The notes under the pieces were generated by a model. It was given only the letters and a program-made list of their open reading frames with translations. It did not search any database and was not told the DNA's origin. Shown piece after piece: positions 17,183-25,020 of a stretch of 62,198 nt of DNA (the first letter of the stretch is position 1; every line of letters starts with the position of its first letter). A program made the translations under genes and the position numbers. Source of the stretch: an uncultured Lachnospiraceae bacterium (GTDB taxonomy: Bacteria; Bacillota; Clostridia; Lachnospirales; Lachnospiraceae); the NCBI GenBank assembly GCA_947177165.1, contig CAMWTP010000033.1, forward strand, positions 1 through 62,198, in the 5' to 3' direction.

Positions 17183-17825
17183 TATCTGGAAATCCGTCAG
17201 ATTGGACTTTTCTTTGATAAAGCCTTATGGGAAAACAATCTGCTTTACAATGGTGCTGCCGGTTGTCTTTGCGGCAGTCAACCGTTCTCTGATGACAGGG
17301 ATTTCCTTTGCCATGTGCTTCATTGCCATGACGACAGGCTATACCTTTTCCATTGCGGAGAAAAATGATATGGAACGGCTCTACGGCATTCTGCCGGTTC
17401 GCAAGGGAGAACTGGTGATTGGACGGTATGTGTTTGTGATGCTCATGGGGCTGACTGCGCTTGTTTGTTCTTTAATAATCCAGCCCGTAATGCTGGCAAT
17501 TCTGGGTGAAAATGTGACTACATTGGAGTTTTTGAGCGCTTTGGTGGCAGGAATCGTTCTCTTTGCGCTCTATACGGTTTTTCAGCTGCCGGGGTATTAT
17601 CGGTTGGGTTTCATCAGGGGCAGGGTGTTTATGTATATTCCGGTTGCAGGCTTTTTGGCTATGTCGTTTTTGACTGCCAGGATTCCGGCAAATGGCGGTG
17701 GTCTGTTGACTGCTGTGATTCATTCGCCGATTCTGCTGATGGTGCTGGCAGTGGTTTTGGTCGCTGTGGCGTATGCCGTTTCGATACTGGTATCAGTCAG
17801 GATAGTGCAAAATAAAGAAATGTGA
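17175..17825 (+). CDS. ABC-2 type permease
   Basis: 216 residues with six hydrophobic segments and the motif EKNDMERLYGILPVRKGELVIGRY between segments two and three, typical of the ABC2_membrane_5 (YtrC/D-like) group. It forms the membrane half of the exporter with the preceding ATPase. GGAGGTGA precedes the ATG at 17175. Substrate unknown. Confidence 0.88.
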   Translation: MRNIWKSVRLDFSLIKPYGKTICFTMVLPVVFAAVNRSLMTGISFAMCFIAMTTGYTFSIAEKNDMERLYGILPVRKGELVIGRYVFVMLMGLTALVCSLIIQPVMLAILGENVTTLEFLSALVAGIVLFALYTVFQLPGYYRLGFIRGRVFMYIPVAGFLAMSFLTARIPANGGGLLTAVIHSPILLMVLAVVLVAVAYAVSILVSVRIVQNKEM

Positions 17826-17835
17826 GGTAAAATGA

Positions 17836-17949
17836 GTGGACTTTACGATTGTAATTGTGGGACTTCTGATCGGGATTGGCGTGCCAGTTAGAAATAAGAT
17901 CATTAGGAAGCGCAGACAGAAAAGGGAAAACAGGCGGAACGGCGATTGA
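17836..17949 (+). CDS. 37-residue single-span membrane peptide
   Basis: A GTG-initiated frame 11 bases after the permease stop encodes DFTIVIVGLLIGIGVPV followed by a strongly basic tail (RNKIIRKRRQKRENRR). GAGGT lies about 8 bases upstream. One transmembrane helix and a positive cytoplasmic end are predicted. It could be a small subunit or modulator of the ABC transporter. Its 3' end overlaps the hairpin that terminates the convergent gene. Confidence 0.55.
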   Translation: MDFTIVIVGLLIGIGVPVRNKIIRKRRQKRENRRNGD

Positions 17950-17960
17950 CCGTTCCGCCT
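17932..17960 (-). terminator. Terminator hairpin shared by converging genes
   Basis: Perfect 11-bp stem AGGCGGAACGG / CCGTTCCGCCT with a 7-base loop. The T-rich side (TGTTTTCCCTTTT) is on the minus strand, so it mainly ends the AAA/PD-(D/E)XK transcript. Confidence 0.8.
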
Positions 17961-17970
17961 GCTCGTGTTA

Positions 17971-19593
17971 TCAGTCAAGTTCTTCAATAATGCATTTGTG
18001 CTCTTTTTGGGCAGTGTCATAATTCAATCCGACTGCAAGAATGTGTGTTACCTTTTCTTTTTCTAATTTTTCATTGTATTCTTTTTCTTTGATTTGGGCA
18101 ATTGCGTCTGCAGGTGACTTGTCTGCTTTCAGTTCGAGGATAATGCCAGGCAGGTTCTGCCGTCTGGGATAAAAGATAAAATCGACAAAACCCTTGCCTG
18201 TATGAGATATAGAAGTTCTTGGCGTCTTGTCCAATGGCAAGACGTCATTAGAACTTCTTCTCATACTGTCCTCCCGCTCGATTCTGTAGTTATTCCTTGC
18301 AGAAAGGTAGGCAAGCGTCACAACACAGGACAGACTGTTTTCGTCATTGTATTTGAGGATTGGCAGCTCACTGTTATGGATGTTATGAAGGTAAGAGGCA
18401 ACGACATCTCCCTGCTTCGCCCAGGTAGCGTTGAGCACTTCATTTGAATTTTTGACAAGTTCTGCCACGTAGCCGAAGTCATCATCTTCAAGGGCATTTT
18501 CAAATTCAAGCATAAGTTCCTTGTTTGGAATCCGAAGTTCACCATCACAATAGGATAGCAGACCATATATGACCATTGCGGCATAGATGTCTTTTTTGCT
18601 GGCAGGATGTTCCTGTCCGGCACTATATTCTTTATTTATCTCAATGTTAACAGGTGTGCCATTAATCATCTTTACAACATCATCGCGCACCTCACCGATA
18701 TTGTATTTCAGGAAAAACAGCACCTCATCCATTCTGCCAGTTCTGGTCCAGTAGCTCTGACAGGTTTCGTCCTCGAGCGCACATATCACTGATCTTGGAT
18801 TATATAGCCGCGCGCCGTTCTTGGTCTGGTATCCGTTGTACCAGTCCCGGATTTCGGCCATTGACAGTGCTGCCTGCTTTTGGCAGAGCATATCCACTTC
18901 CTCCTCAGTAAAGCCGAAATATTTGTCGAAGAAAGGATCTTTGAGCATGGTGTATTCCTTGAACATATTCAGCGCAGAACCAGTGCTGTATTTTTTGAGC
19001 GGCAGCACGCCTGTCATATAGGTGAGTGCTACATAAGGTTTATCTTTGAGAAGGTTCCGCAGAAATTCAAGAAAATCGCTATCGTGCTCTGGATACAGCT
19101 CATGGCTGAAAATGTAATCCCACTCGTCAATGATAAATATAAACTCATCACCTGTGGCAGTCAGCGCATCAGAAGCTTTTTCAAATTCTTTATCCTGAAG
19201 CGCAGGATATGCTTCCCTGATGTCATTGATGATGGCATTGTTGAACTGTGCCAGATAATCCGTATAGCAGCTTCTGTCAAGAGGGATTTCACTCAGACAC
19301 AGATTGATGACATTATATTTGTTCAAGTGTGTGGTATAAGTTTCTGCTTTGCTCACATCCAGATTGTCAAACAATGCTCTGGCATCATATGTCTTACAGT
19401 AGTAGGCCCCTAGCATATTGAGTATGGATGTCTTACCAAAACGGCGTGGCTTTGTGATGCAGACATATTTTGTGTTGGTACGTATGCGTTTGCTGATTTT
19501 CTCAATAATACCGGATTTGTCAACAAAATATTCACTGTTGAGCAGTTCTTGGTACAAGATCAGCGCAGATTTCGTATTCAGACATACAGCCAT
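17971..19593 (-). CDS. AAA-ATPase-like protein with PD-(D/E)XK nuclease domain (paralogue 1)
   Basis: 540 residues. The N-terminal AAA-ATPase-like domain (PF09820 type) begins LLNSEYFVDKSGIIEKI, with the P-loop variant TKPRRFGKTSIL and Walker B FIFIIDEWDYIF. The C-terminal DUF1703/PD-(D/E)XK domain contains GKGFVDFIFYPRRQNL and GIILELKADKSPADAIAQI. Members are abundant in gut Bacteroidota and Clostridia and have no established function. Defence or mobile-element roles are proposed only by analogy. The ATG at 19593 follows GGAGGG. It is the most divergent of three such genes in this window. Confidence 0.88.
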   Translation of the reverse strand: MAVCLNTKSALILYQELLNSEYFVDKSGIIEKISKRIRTNTKYVCITKPRRFGKTSILNMLGAYYCKTYDARALFDNLDVSKAETYTTHLNKYNVINLCLSEIPLDRSCYTDYLAQFNNAIINDIREAYPALQDKEFEKASDALTATGDEFIFIIDEWDYIFSHELYPEHDSDFLEFLRNLLKDKPYVALTYMTGVLPLKKYSTGSALNMFKEYTMLKDPFFDKYFGFTEEEVDMLCQKQAALSMAEIRDWYNGYQTKNGARLYNPRSVICALEDETCQSYWTRTGRMDEVLFFLKYNIGEVRDDVVKMINGTPVNIEINKEYSAGQEHPASKKDIYAAMVIYGLLSYCDGELRIPNKELMLEFENALEDDDFGYVAELVKNSNEVLNATWAKQGDVVASYLHNIHNSELPILKYNDENSLSCVVTLAYLSARNNYRIEREDSMRRSSNDVLPLDKTPRTSISHTGKGFVDFIFYPRRQNLPGIILELKADKSPADAIAQIKEKEYNEKLEKEKVTHILAVGLNYDTAQKEHKCIIEELD

Positions 19594-19656
19594 GATATCC
19601 CTCCAATGCAGCCAGCACTCCAATTTCTGACTGGATAAAGTACTAGATTTTTCTTT

Positions 19657-19685
19657 ATTATACAGGCTGGTGTCGTTTGATACAA
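19657..19685 (-). promoter_or_regulatory. Promoter of AAA/PD-(D/E)XK paralogue 1
   Basis: Minus-strand TTGTAT (19685-19680), 17-bp spacer, TATAAT (19662-19657). The leader is about 55 bases. Confidence 0.65.
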
Positions 19686-19770
19686 GTCTGTTTTATCCGA
19701 TTGTCAACAGGATTTGGTGATACTGATATTAAAAACGGCGTCGCAATGACTGATTTGCGAGAGAATGAAG

Positions 19771-19799
19771 TTGACAGCACGATTGAATTCCGCTATAGT
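19771..19799 (+). promoter_or_regulatory. Promoter of the GH3 gene
   Basis: Consensus TTGACA (19771-19776), 17-bp spacer, TATAGT (19794-19799). The leader is about 90 bases and contains a possible short upstream reading frame. The interval 19686-19770 holds nothing else recognisable. Confidence 0.75.
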
Positions 19800-19844
19800 G
19801 TAGGATAAATGAGAGATAAAGTCAGAGTCTGAAAGGTTGATGTT

Positions 19845-19919
19845 ATGAAGAAATTAGGTTTATTTATGCTCATATTAAATGAAGGAGGACATTGCGTATG
19901 CAGAAATGGACACGGGTGA
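19845..19919 (+). other. Possible 24-codon upstream reading frame overlapping the GH3 start
   Basis: ATG at 19845 with AAAGG nine bases upstream opens a frame starting MKKLGLFMLILNEGG and ending at TGA 19917-19919, about 22 bases inside the GH3 coding region. It contains the GH3 ribosome binding site. It may be a leader peptide or chance. Confidence 0.3.
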
Positions 19920-22321
19920 TGTATCAGCCTAACATTCCGTTAGGAGAAGACGGCGGGAAGGTGACGGCGTGCAAAGAGCACATCGCGCTCTCGAAGGAGG
20001 CTGCCAAGGAGGGCATGGTGCTCTTAAAAAATGACGGGGATCTGCTTCCGCTTGCAAAAGGAAGCAGAATTGCCCTTTTTGGAAAGGCGAGCTTTGACTA
20101 TGTGCGCGGAGGCGGCGGAAGCGGGGAAGTGACAGTTTCCTACGCGAGAAATCTGTATGAAGGGTTCTCGCTGCTGAAGGACAAGGTCAGTGTGTGTGAG
20201 GAGCTTTCCGCATTTTACCGCGACAATGTGAAGGCGCAGTATCAGGCTGGGCGCGTTCCCGGTATGACCATCGAGCCGGAGATTCCGGCGGAACTGTTAA
20301 AGAAGGCGAGCGCTTACACGGACACTGCGATTATTACAATCTGCCGTTTTTCCGGCGAGGGCTGGGACAGAAAGAGTGTTGTGGACACTGAGAATAAGAA
20401 TCTCTGTATCAGCGAGGATGCGATGGCAAAACGGTCTGCGGAAATCTTCGAGGACGGTGATTTCTGCCTGACACGCGCGGAGCGGGCAATGGTGGGTGCT
20501 GTAAAGTCGCATTTTGAGAAAGTTATCGTCGTCATGAATGTCGGCGGCATGGTGGATTCCTGCTGGTTCCATGATGATGCGGGAATCCAGTCTGTGCTGA
20601 TGGCATGGCAGGGCGGCATCGAAGGCGGACTTGCGGCGGCAGAACTGTTGATGGGAGAGGGCAGTCCGAGTGGAAAGCTTGTGGACACCTTTGCGCGGGA
20701 ACTGACGGATTATCCGTCTACAGAGAGCTTCCATGAGTCGGAGCGCTTTGTGGATTATGTGGAGGATATCTATGTGGGGTACCGCTATTTTGAGACGATT
20801 CCCGATGCGGACAGGAAAGTCAACTATCCATTTGGCTTCGGATTGTCATACACAGATTTTTCCCTGACTGCAGGCGCAGCCTATGAGGAAAACGGCAGAA
20901 TCTATGTTCCGGTCATGGTCACAAATATCGGAAAACGCGCTGGAAAAGAGGTTGTGCAGGCATATTTCGGCGCGCCTCAGGGGAAGCTTGGCAAACCGGC
21001 AAAACAGCTTGCAGCATTTCAAAAGACGCGGCTGCTGCAGACAGGCGAGAGCCAGAGTATCATTTTGTCATGGCGTGTTGACGATATGGCATCGTATGAT
21101 GATCTTGGAAAAATCAAAGAGTCCGCCTACGTTTTGGAGAAGGGAACATATGATTTGTTTGTCGGCGTATCGGTGCGCGATGTTGCAGCGCTTGATTTCA
21201 AATATGAAGTCAAGGAGGATGTCGTGGTGGAGCAGCTTTCCAGAAAATGTGCACCGACAAGCCTGAAAAGGCGAATGCTTGCGGATGGAAGCTATGAGGA
21301 GCTGCCGCCTGCAGCGCCGGTTGATACCGATGCCAATGCGCTGGTTCCGCTGACTGTCGAGGAGACGGACGGCTTTACACCGGCGGCAAGAGCGGGAAAG
21401 CGGTATCATCTGTGGGTGAATACGGCGGCGCAGCAGCATCACTTTTTGAGGGAAGTTGCAGAGGGAAAGATTACGCTGGATGAATTTATGGCACAGCTGT
21501 CAGATGAGGATCTTGCACATTTGTTAGGAGGGCAGCCGAATACCGGTGTTGCCAATACCTTTGGCTGGGGAAATCTGCCCGACTATGGCGTGCCCAATGT
21601 CATGACGGCCGACGGACCGGCGGGACTGCGCATTGCGCCGGAATGTAGTGTGTACACCACCGCATGGCCCTGTGCGACACAGCTTGCATGCTCGTGGAAT
21701 GAGGAGCTTGTGGAGCGGGTTGGCGAAGCCGGCGGTGCAGAGGTCAAGGAAAACAATATTGCAGTGTGGCTGACACCCGCTGTCAATATCCATAGAAGTC
21801 CTCTCTGCGGGCGGAATTTTGAGTATTATTCAGAAGATCCATTCCTCACAGGAAAGCTCGCGGCGGCGATGGTGCGCGGAATCCAGAGCAATCATGTCGG
21901 CGCGGCGGTCAAGCACTTTGCGCTGAACAACAAGGAGACAAACCGCAAAAACAGTGACTCGCGGGCTTCCGAGCGCGCTGTCCGGGAGATTTATCTCAGG
22001 GCGTTCGAAATCATTGTGAAGGAGGCAAAGCCGTGGTCAATCATGTCTTCTTATAATATCGTAAACGGTCATCGGGCTTCCGAGAACAGGGAGTTATTGG
22101 AAGACATTCTCCGCGGCGAGTGGGGATTTGACGGCATGGTGACGACTGACTGGTGGACAAATGGCGAGCATTATAAGGAAGTCAAGGCTGGAAATGATGT
22201 CAAGATGGCGACCGGATTTCCAGAGCGCCTGCTGGAAGCTCTGGACAAGGGGATTCTTGCGCGTGCGGATATGGAAATCTGTGCGAGGAGGATATTGGAG
22301 CTTATCCTGAAGCTGGATTGA
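19898..22321 (+). CDS. Glycoside hydrolase family 3 enzyme with reversed domain order
   Basis: 807 residues, probably an exo-acting beta-glycosidase. Order is unusual: the alpha/beta sandwich GH3_C domain is first (EAAKEGMVLLKNDGDLLPL, GGGGSGEV, NVGGMVDSCWF), then a fibronectin-III-like domain (about 330-430), and last the TIM barrel (GLRIAP, HRSPLCGRNFEYYSEDP, AAVKHFALNNKE, then MVTTDWWTNG with the likely nucleophile D751). Ordinary GH3 enzymes have the barrel first. The reversed order is known from some ruminal clostridia. No signal peptide, so cytoplasmic. AAGGAGGA precedes the ATG at 19898. Transcribed alone from a strong promoter. Confidence 0.92.
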   Translation: MQKWTRVMYQPNIPLGEDGGKVTACKEHIALSKEAAKEGMVLLKNDGDLLPLAKGSRIALFGKASFDYVRGGGGSGEVTVSYARNLYEGFSLLKDKVSVCEELSAFYRDNVKAQYQAGRVPGMTIEPEIPAELLKKASAYTDTAIITICRFSGEGWDRKSVVDTENKNLCISEDAMAKRSAEIFEDGDFCLTRAERAMVGAVKSHFEKVIVVMNVGGMVDSCWFHDDAGIQSVLMAWQGGIEGGLAAAELLMGEGSPSGKLVDTFARELTDYPSTESFHESERFVDYVEDIYVGYRYFETIPDADRKVNYPFGFGLSYTDFSLTAGAAYEENGRIYVPVMVTNIGKRAGKEVVQAYFGAPQGKLGKPAKQLAAFQKTRLLQTGESQSIILSWRVDDMASYDDLGKIKESAYVLEKGTYDLFVGVSVRDVAALDFKYEVKEDVVVEQLSRKCAPTSLKRRMLADGSYEELPPAAPVDTDANALVPLTVEETDGFTPAARAGKRYHLWVNTAAQQHHFLREVAEGKITLDEFMAQLSDEDLAHLLGGQPNTGVANTFGWGNLPDYGVPNVMTADGPAGLRIAPECSVYTTAWPCATQLACSWNEELVERVGEAGGAEVKENNIAVWLTPAVNIHRSPLCGRNFEYYSEDPFLTGKLAAAMVRGIQSNHVGAAVKHFALNNKETNRKNSDSRASERAVREIYLRAFEIIVKEAKPWSIMSSYNIVNGHRASENRELLEDILRGEWGFDGMVTTDWWTNGEHYKEVKAGNDVKMATGFPERLLEALDKGILARADMEICARRILELILKLD

Positions 22322-22411
22322 GGCTGGATAAAATATTTTCTTGACACCCAACATGTAAAGCGATATTTATATCTCATTAAGAGACAAATATATTGCTTTA
22401 TGGAGGTGTGC

Positions 22412-22853
22412 TATGAAAAAGAGAGAGAAAGTTCTGGTTGGTGCGGGCGCTGCCTGTCTGCTGTTATTGCTGGTGTCGGTGTGGTATGGGTGACGTTCAA
22501 CGAGTCGAGGCTTGTCGAGCCTATGGAGCTGTCAGAGTATGAGTTTACCGTAAAAGATCTGCCGATGATCGTTTCGGTCATCTTAATGACACTGTACGCA
22601 ATCGTTTTAATTGTTTTGACGACCGTTTCCAATAAGAAAAAGAGTATTACGAGAAAGATAAATCCAAAGCTGGGATTTTAGGGATACTGGGTTTCTTATT
22701 GCATTCGGGCACGGGGGATTTATCGGTTTTGAATACTCGATGACCGCGTTTGTGATTGCCGTCTCGCTGGCGCTCGCGCTCGATTTGTTTCTTGGCGAAT
22801 ATCTGCTGTACCGATATGATCATGATGATGAACACTGTGAAAGTGAGGAATAG
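22412..22853 (+). pseudogene. Frameshifted small membrane protein (DUF3796/DUF2178-like)
   Basis: A good start with GGAGGTG opens MKKREKVLVGAGAACLLLLL but hits TGA at once. The sequence continues in another frame (ESRLVEPMELSEYEFTVKD, then a membrane segment and KINPKLGF) and in a third frame (FGHGGFIGFEYSMTAFVIA, LFLGEYLLYRYDHDD) to TAG at 22851. Joined, the pieces give a four-helix membrane protein of the type usually paired with a short XRE regulator. The first shift looks like a two-base GT slip. At least two frameshifts imply decay. Confidence 0.65.
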
Positions 22854-22856
22854 GGC

Positions 22857-22972
22857 GTGCCGGACTTTGAATGCAGATTGAAAAAATACAGACAGCAAAA
22901 GGATATGACACAGGAGGAGCTGGCGGTTATGGTTGGCGTGCGCCGATTGAGGAGATATTTATATTCCAATGA
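22857..22972 (+). pseudogene. Internally deleted XRE-type regulator
   Basis: The frame starts as a typical short Cro/CI-like repressor (ECRLKKYRQQKDMTQEELAV) and then jumps to PIEEIFIFQ-stop, the usual C-terminal end of this family, in a different frame. About 100 bases with most of the HTH are missing. It follows the membrane pseudogene by four bases, as in intact pairs. Confidence 0.6.
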
Positions 22973-22973
22973 T

Positions 22974-23003
22974 AAAGAGACAGCAGGGGCTGTCTCTTTT
23001 TAT
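22974..23003 (+). terminator. Terminator after the decayed pair
   Basis: AAAGAGACAGC / GCTGTCTCTTT stem with a 4-base loop, followed by TTTA. Confidence 0.8.
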
Positions 23004-23028
23004 GCACACGGGTACCCCAGGGAAATAT
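22996..23028 (+). repeat. 33-bp repeat, copy 1
   Basis: CTTTTTATGCACACGGGTAC and the following CCCAGGGAAATAT match 23938-23970 with a few substitutions. Both copies directly follow a terminator stem. Confidence 0.7.
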
Positions 23029-23108
23029 GTCAGCAGGAGCTGACGGGTGCCCGGCGCGCGAATAACGGAGAAAAGTCTCCCCTGCCCGATTGAATAAGGG
23101 GATATCGT

Positions 23109-23327
23109 TTACAGTTTTTGGTCGGTTTCGGAAGGGACATACAGGACGAGGTCTTTGATTTGGCAGTCCAGTATTCTGCACAGATCGTTCAGCGTCTTGG
23201 TTGATACATCTTTGTTGTGTTTTAGGCGGTGCAGTGTGCTGTGCGACATATGATGCTTGCTGGTCAGAGAATACCAGCTTTCATTTGACTTTTCCAAAGT
23301 TTCCCAAAACGGGGAGTAGACAATCAT
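23109..23327 (-). CDS. Small Cro/CI-type HTH regulator (YozG-like)
   Basis: 72 residues, almost all a single XRE HTH: HHMSHSTLHRLKHNKDVSTK as recognition region and LNDLCRILDCQIKDLVLYV as the typical closing helix. AAGGAGAT lies eight bases upstream. Upstream, ATATTC (23372-23377), GAATAT (23386-23391) and GAATAT (23404-23409) flank a TATAAT on the minus strand and may be autoregulatory sites. No partner gene on its strand. Confidence 0.85.
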   Translation of the reverse strand: MIVYSPFWETLEKSNESWYSLTSKHHMSHSTLHRLKHNKDVSTKTLNDLCRILDCQIKDLVLYVPSETDQKL

Positions 23328-23503
23328 GGCAAGTATCTCCTTTTCCTTAGTATTTAACTTTAGGATAAATTATATTCGCATACTTGAATATCTTCGCAAA
23401 AAAGAATATACTGTTAAGCATGACGCAGAAGAATATGTTTTGAAGTAAAATACGATACAGACAGGCAAAAAAGAAATGTTGAGCATGATTTTGAGGAGGT
23501 TTT

Positions 23504-23887
23504 ATGGAAGAGATCATTTATATAACAGACGGGGAACGGGAGAAATGCCGGCATGTAATCAATGCTTTCGCGGAGTTGTATGAGCTGACAGATGTGGTAA
23601 TGGTGGATGCTGGAAAGTATGGTTTTGTAAAGCTGCAATATTATAGAGAGCCTCTGGGATTCGAGGTGATGTCGACTTTTACCGACAGCGGGAAACTGTT
23701 TGACGCGCTGTGGCAGGACTGGTTCGAGGAGCAGGTTCTGACAAGCGTGATTGGTACGCCGCTCGAAGAACAGGAATACGAGGACATTTTCGCGATGCTT
23801 CCCAGGGAAAAGCAGGATGAGATTCTATATAAGAAAGCTTATTTTGAAGATAAGGTGTCGTTTGGCGATGCGTCCCATCCATTATGA
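23504..23887 (+). CDS. Hypothetical acidic protein
   Basis: 127 residues, acidic, no membrane segment. Motifs visible are ITDGEREKCRHVINAFAELY, FVKLQYYREPLGFEV and MLPREKQDEILYKKAYF. It has a strong GAGGAGG ribosome binding site and its own terminator, so it is likely a real gene. I do not recognise the family. Divergent from the small HTH gene, with which it may share control. Confidence 0.7.
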   Translation: MEEIIYITDGEREKCRHVINAFAELYELTDVVMVDAGKYGFVKLQYYREPLGFEVMSTFTDSGKLFDALWQDWFEEQVLTSVIGTPLEEQEYEDIFAMLPREKQDEILYKKAYFEDKVSFGDASHPL

Positions 23888-23905
23888 AATGAATAGTGAC
23901 TTTAG

Positions 23906-23943
23906 GTGCATGATATAGAGATAATCCGTATCATGCACTTTTT
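23906..23943 (+). terminator. Terminator of the gene at 23504
   Basis: Perfect 10-bp stem GTGCATGATA / TATCATGCAC, then TTTTT. Confidence 0.85.
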
Positions 23944-23970
23944 ATGCATACGGGCATCCCAGGGAAGATA
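23938..23970 (+). repeat. 33-bp repeat, copy 2
   Basis: Matches 22996-23028 (CTTTTTATGCAYACGGGYAY core, then CCCAGGGAARATA). Immediately followed by the cyclophilin remnant. Confidence 0.7.
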
Positions 23971-24008
23971 ATAAAGTCCTTCGTCTGGCACTTCGGAGTG
24001 CTGCCTTG

Positions 24009-24074
24009 GCATCGCTCCGGTTCGGGGTATTCCACGCCAAACGTATCAACCGTAACACATTTCATACCGTGATG
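24009..24074 (-). pseudogene. Detached copy of the cyclophilin gene 3' end
   Basis: On the minus strand, codons 24065-24009 read MKCVTVDTFGVEYPEPERC, matching the last 19 residues of the cyclophilin encoded at 27805-28326 with two substitutions. No start, no rest of the gene. The stop is replaced by a continuing frame. It is 3.8 kb from the intact gene. Confidence 0.75.
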
Positions 24075-24153
24075 TAAGAATATGAATCATAATTTACTGT
24101 GGAAGAAAGCGGTTTAAAAGAGACATTACATTGTTAGAATTATCTATGAAAGT

Positions 24154-24507
24154 TTGGAGCTGATGCCTTTTTCAAAGATCATGGCAATTTATGAGAAAAT
24201 GATGACGATTAAAAATGCAGATGTCCTTACGGATAAAAGAGGTTCTGGAGAGGATGTGGGAGCGCCGGTTGAAGCACGCACTTACCGGATTGACAGGATT
24301 GTTTTCGGATACAGCAGAATCTATGACACGCAGGCTGGTGACTGGGCAGGGCTTCTGGTTCCAGTATGGGATTTCTTTGGAGAATACGAATCTGATTTTG
24401 GAGAAAGTGAGAAAACAGGCGGGACTTTGGTAAGGGAAGAACATAATAGCTTTCTGACAATCAATGCTGTGGATGGAACAGTGATCAACCGGGAGAGCGG
24501 GTACTGA
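24154..24507 (+). pseudogene. C-terminal fragment, possibly of a DUF6034-type lipoprotein
   Basis: The frame reads LELMPFSKIMAIYEKMM, then ARTYRIDRIVFGYSRIYDT, LVPVWDFFGEYESDF and SFLTINAVDGTVINRESGY. This looks like the end of the large clostridial lipoproteins with a repeated beta domain. Signal peptide and first two thirds are absent, there is no ribosome binding site, and the start would be TTG. Probably a truncated gene. Confidence 0.5.
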
Positions 24508-24580
24508 TTACTGTGGGCGAGTCAGGCATCTGCCGTCTGAATAGAAGCAGACGGCAGAAGATAATTCCCTTGATTTAATC

Positions 24581-24623
24581 TTGACTTTTGGGACCGTTTA
24601 GTGTAGTCTATAGCAAAGACTAC
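24581..24623 (+). promoter_or_regulatory. Promoter with BlaI-type operator
   Basis: TTGACT (24581-24586), 17-bp spacer, TAGTCT (24604-24609). The perfect inverted repeat GTAGTCT (24603-24609) / AGACTAC (24617-24623) covers the -10 and start site, as expected for autorepression by the BlaI-like protein encoded next. Confidence 0.75.
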
Positions 24624-24655
24624 TGCGAGTGGTCTGTGAAGGGAGAAAGAAACAC

Positions 24656-25015
24656 ATGGCAGAAATACAATTGGGTGTTATTGAGGCACGATATGCGGAT
24701 ATGATTTGGGCGCATGAGCCGGTTACGTCGTCTGAACTGGTAAAGATGACAGCGGTAGAATTTAACTGGAAGAGAACCACGGCACATAATGTATTGCGGA
24801 GATTAATAGACAAAGGATTGTTCCGTAATGAAAATGGAGTGGTAACGGCTGTGATTTCCAGAGATGAATTTTATTCCATGCAGAGCAGACAATATGTGGA
24901 AGATACCTTTGCCGGCTCGCTTCCGGCATTTATTGCGGCATTTATGCAGGGTTCCAAGATTACAGCGGATGAAGCGGAAGCAATCCGCAGGATGATTGAC
25001 AAGGCAGAGGAGTAA
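24656..25015 (+). CDS. BlaI/MecI/CopY-family repressor
   Basis: 119 residues: a winged HTH (VTSSELVKMTAVEFNWKRTT, AHNVLRRLIDKGLFRNENG) and a helical dimerisation tail ending EAEAIRRMIDKAEE. It should repress its own operon until the membrane protease partner cleaves it. Start at 24656, 28 bases after the frame opens, since the family begins here and a GGGAG site is present. Five bases separate it from the BlaR1-like gene. Confidence 0.92.
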   Translation: MAEIQLGVIEARYADMIWAHEPVTSSELVKMTAVEFNWKRTTAHNVLRRLIDKGLFRNENGVVTAVISRDEFYSMQSRQYVEDTFAGSLPAFIAAFMQGSKITADEAEAIRRMIDKAEE

Positions 25016-25020
25016 AGGGT

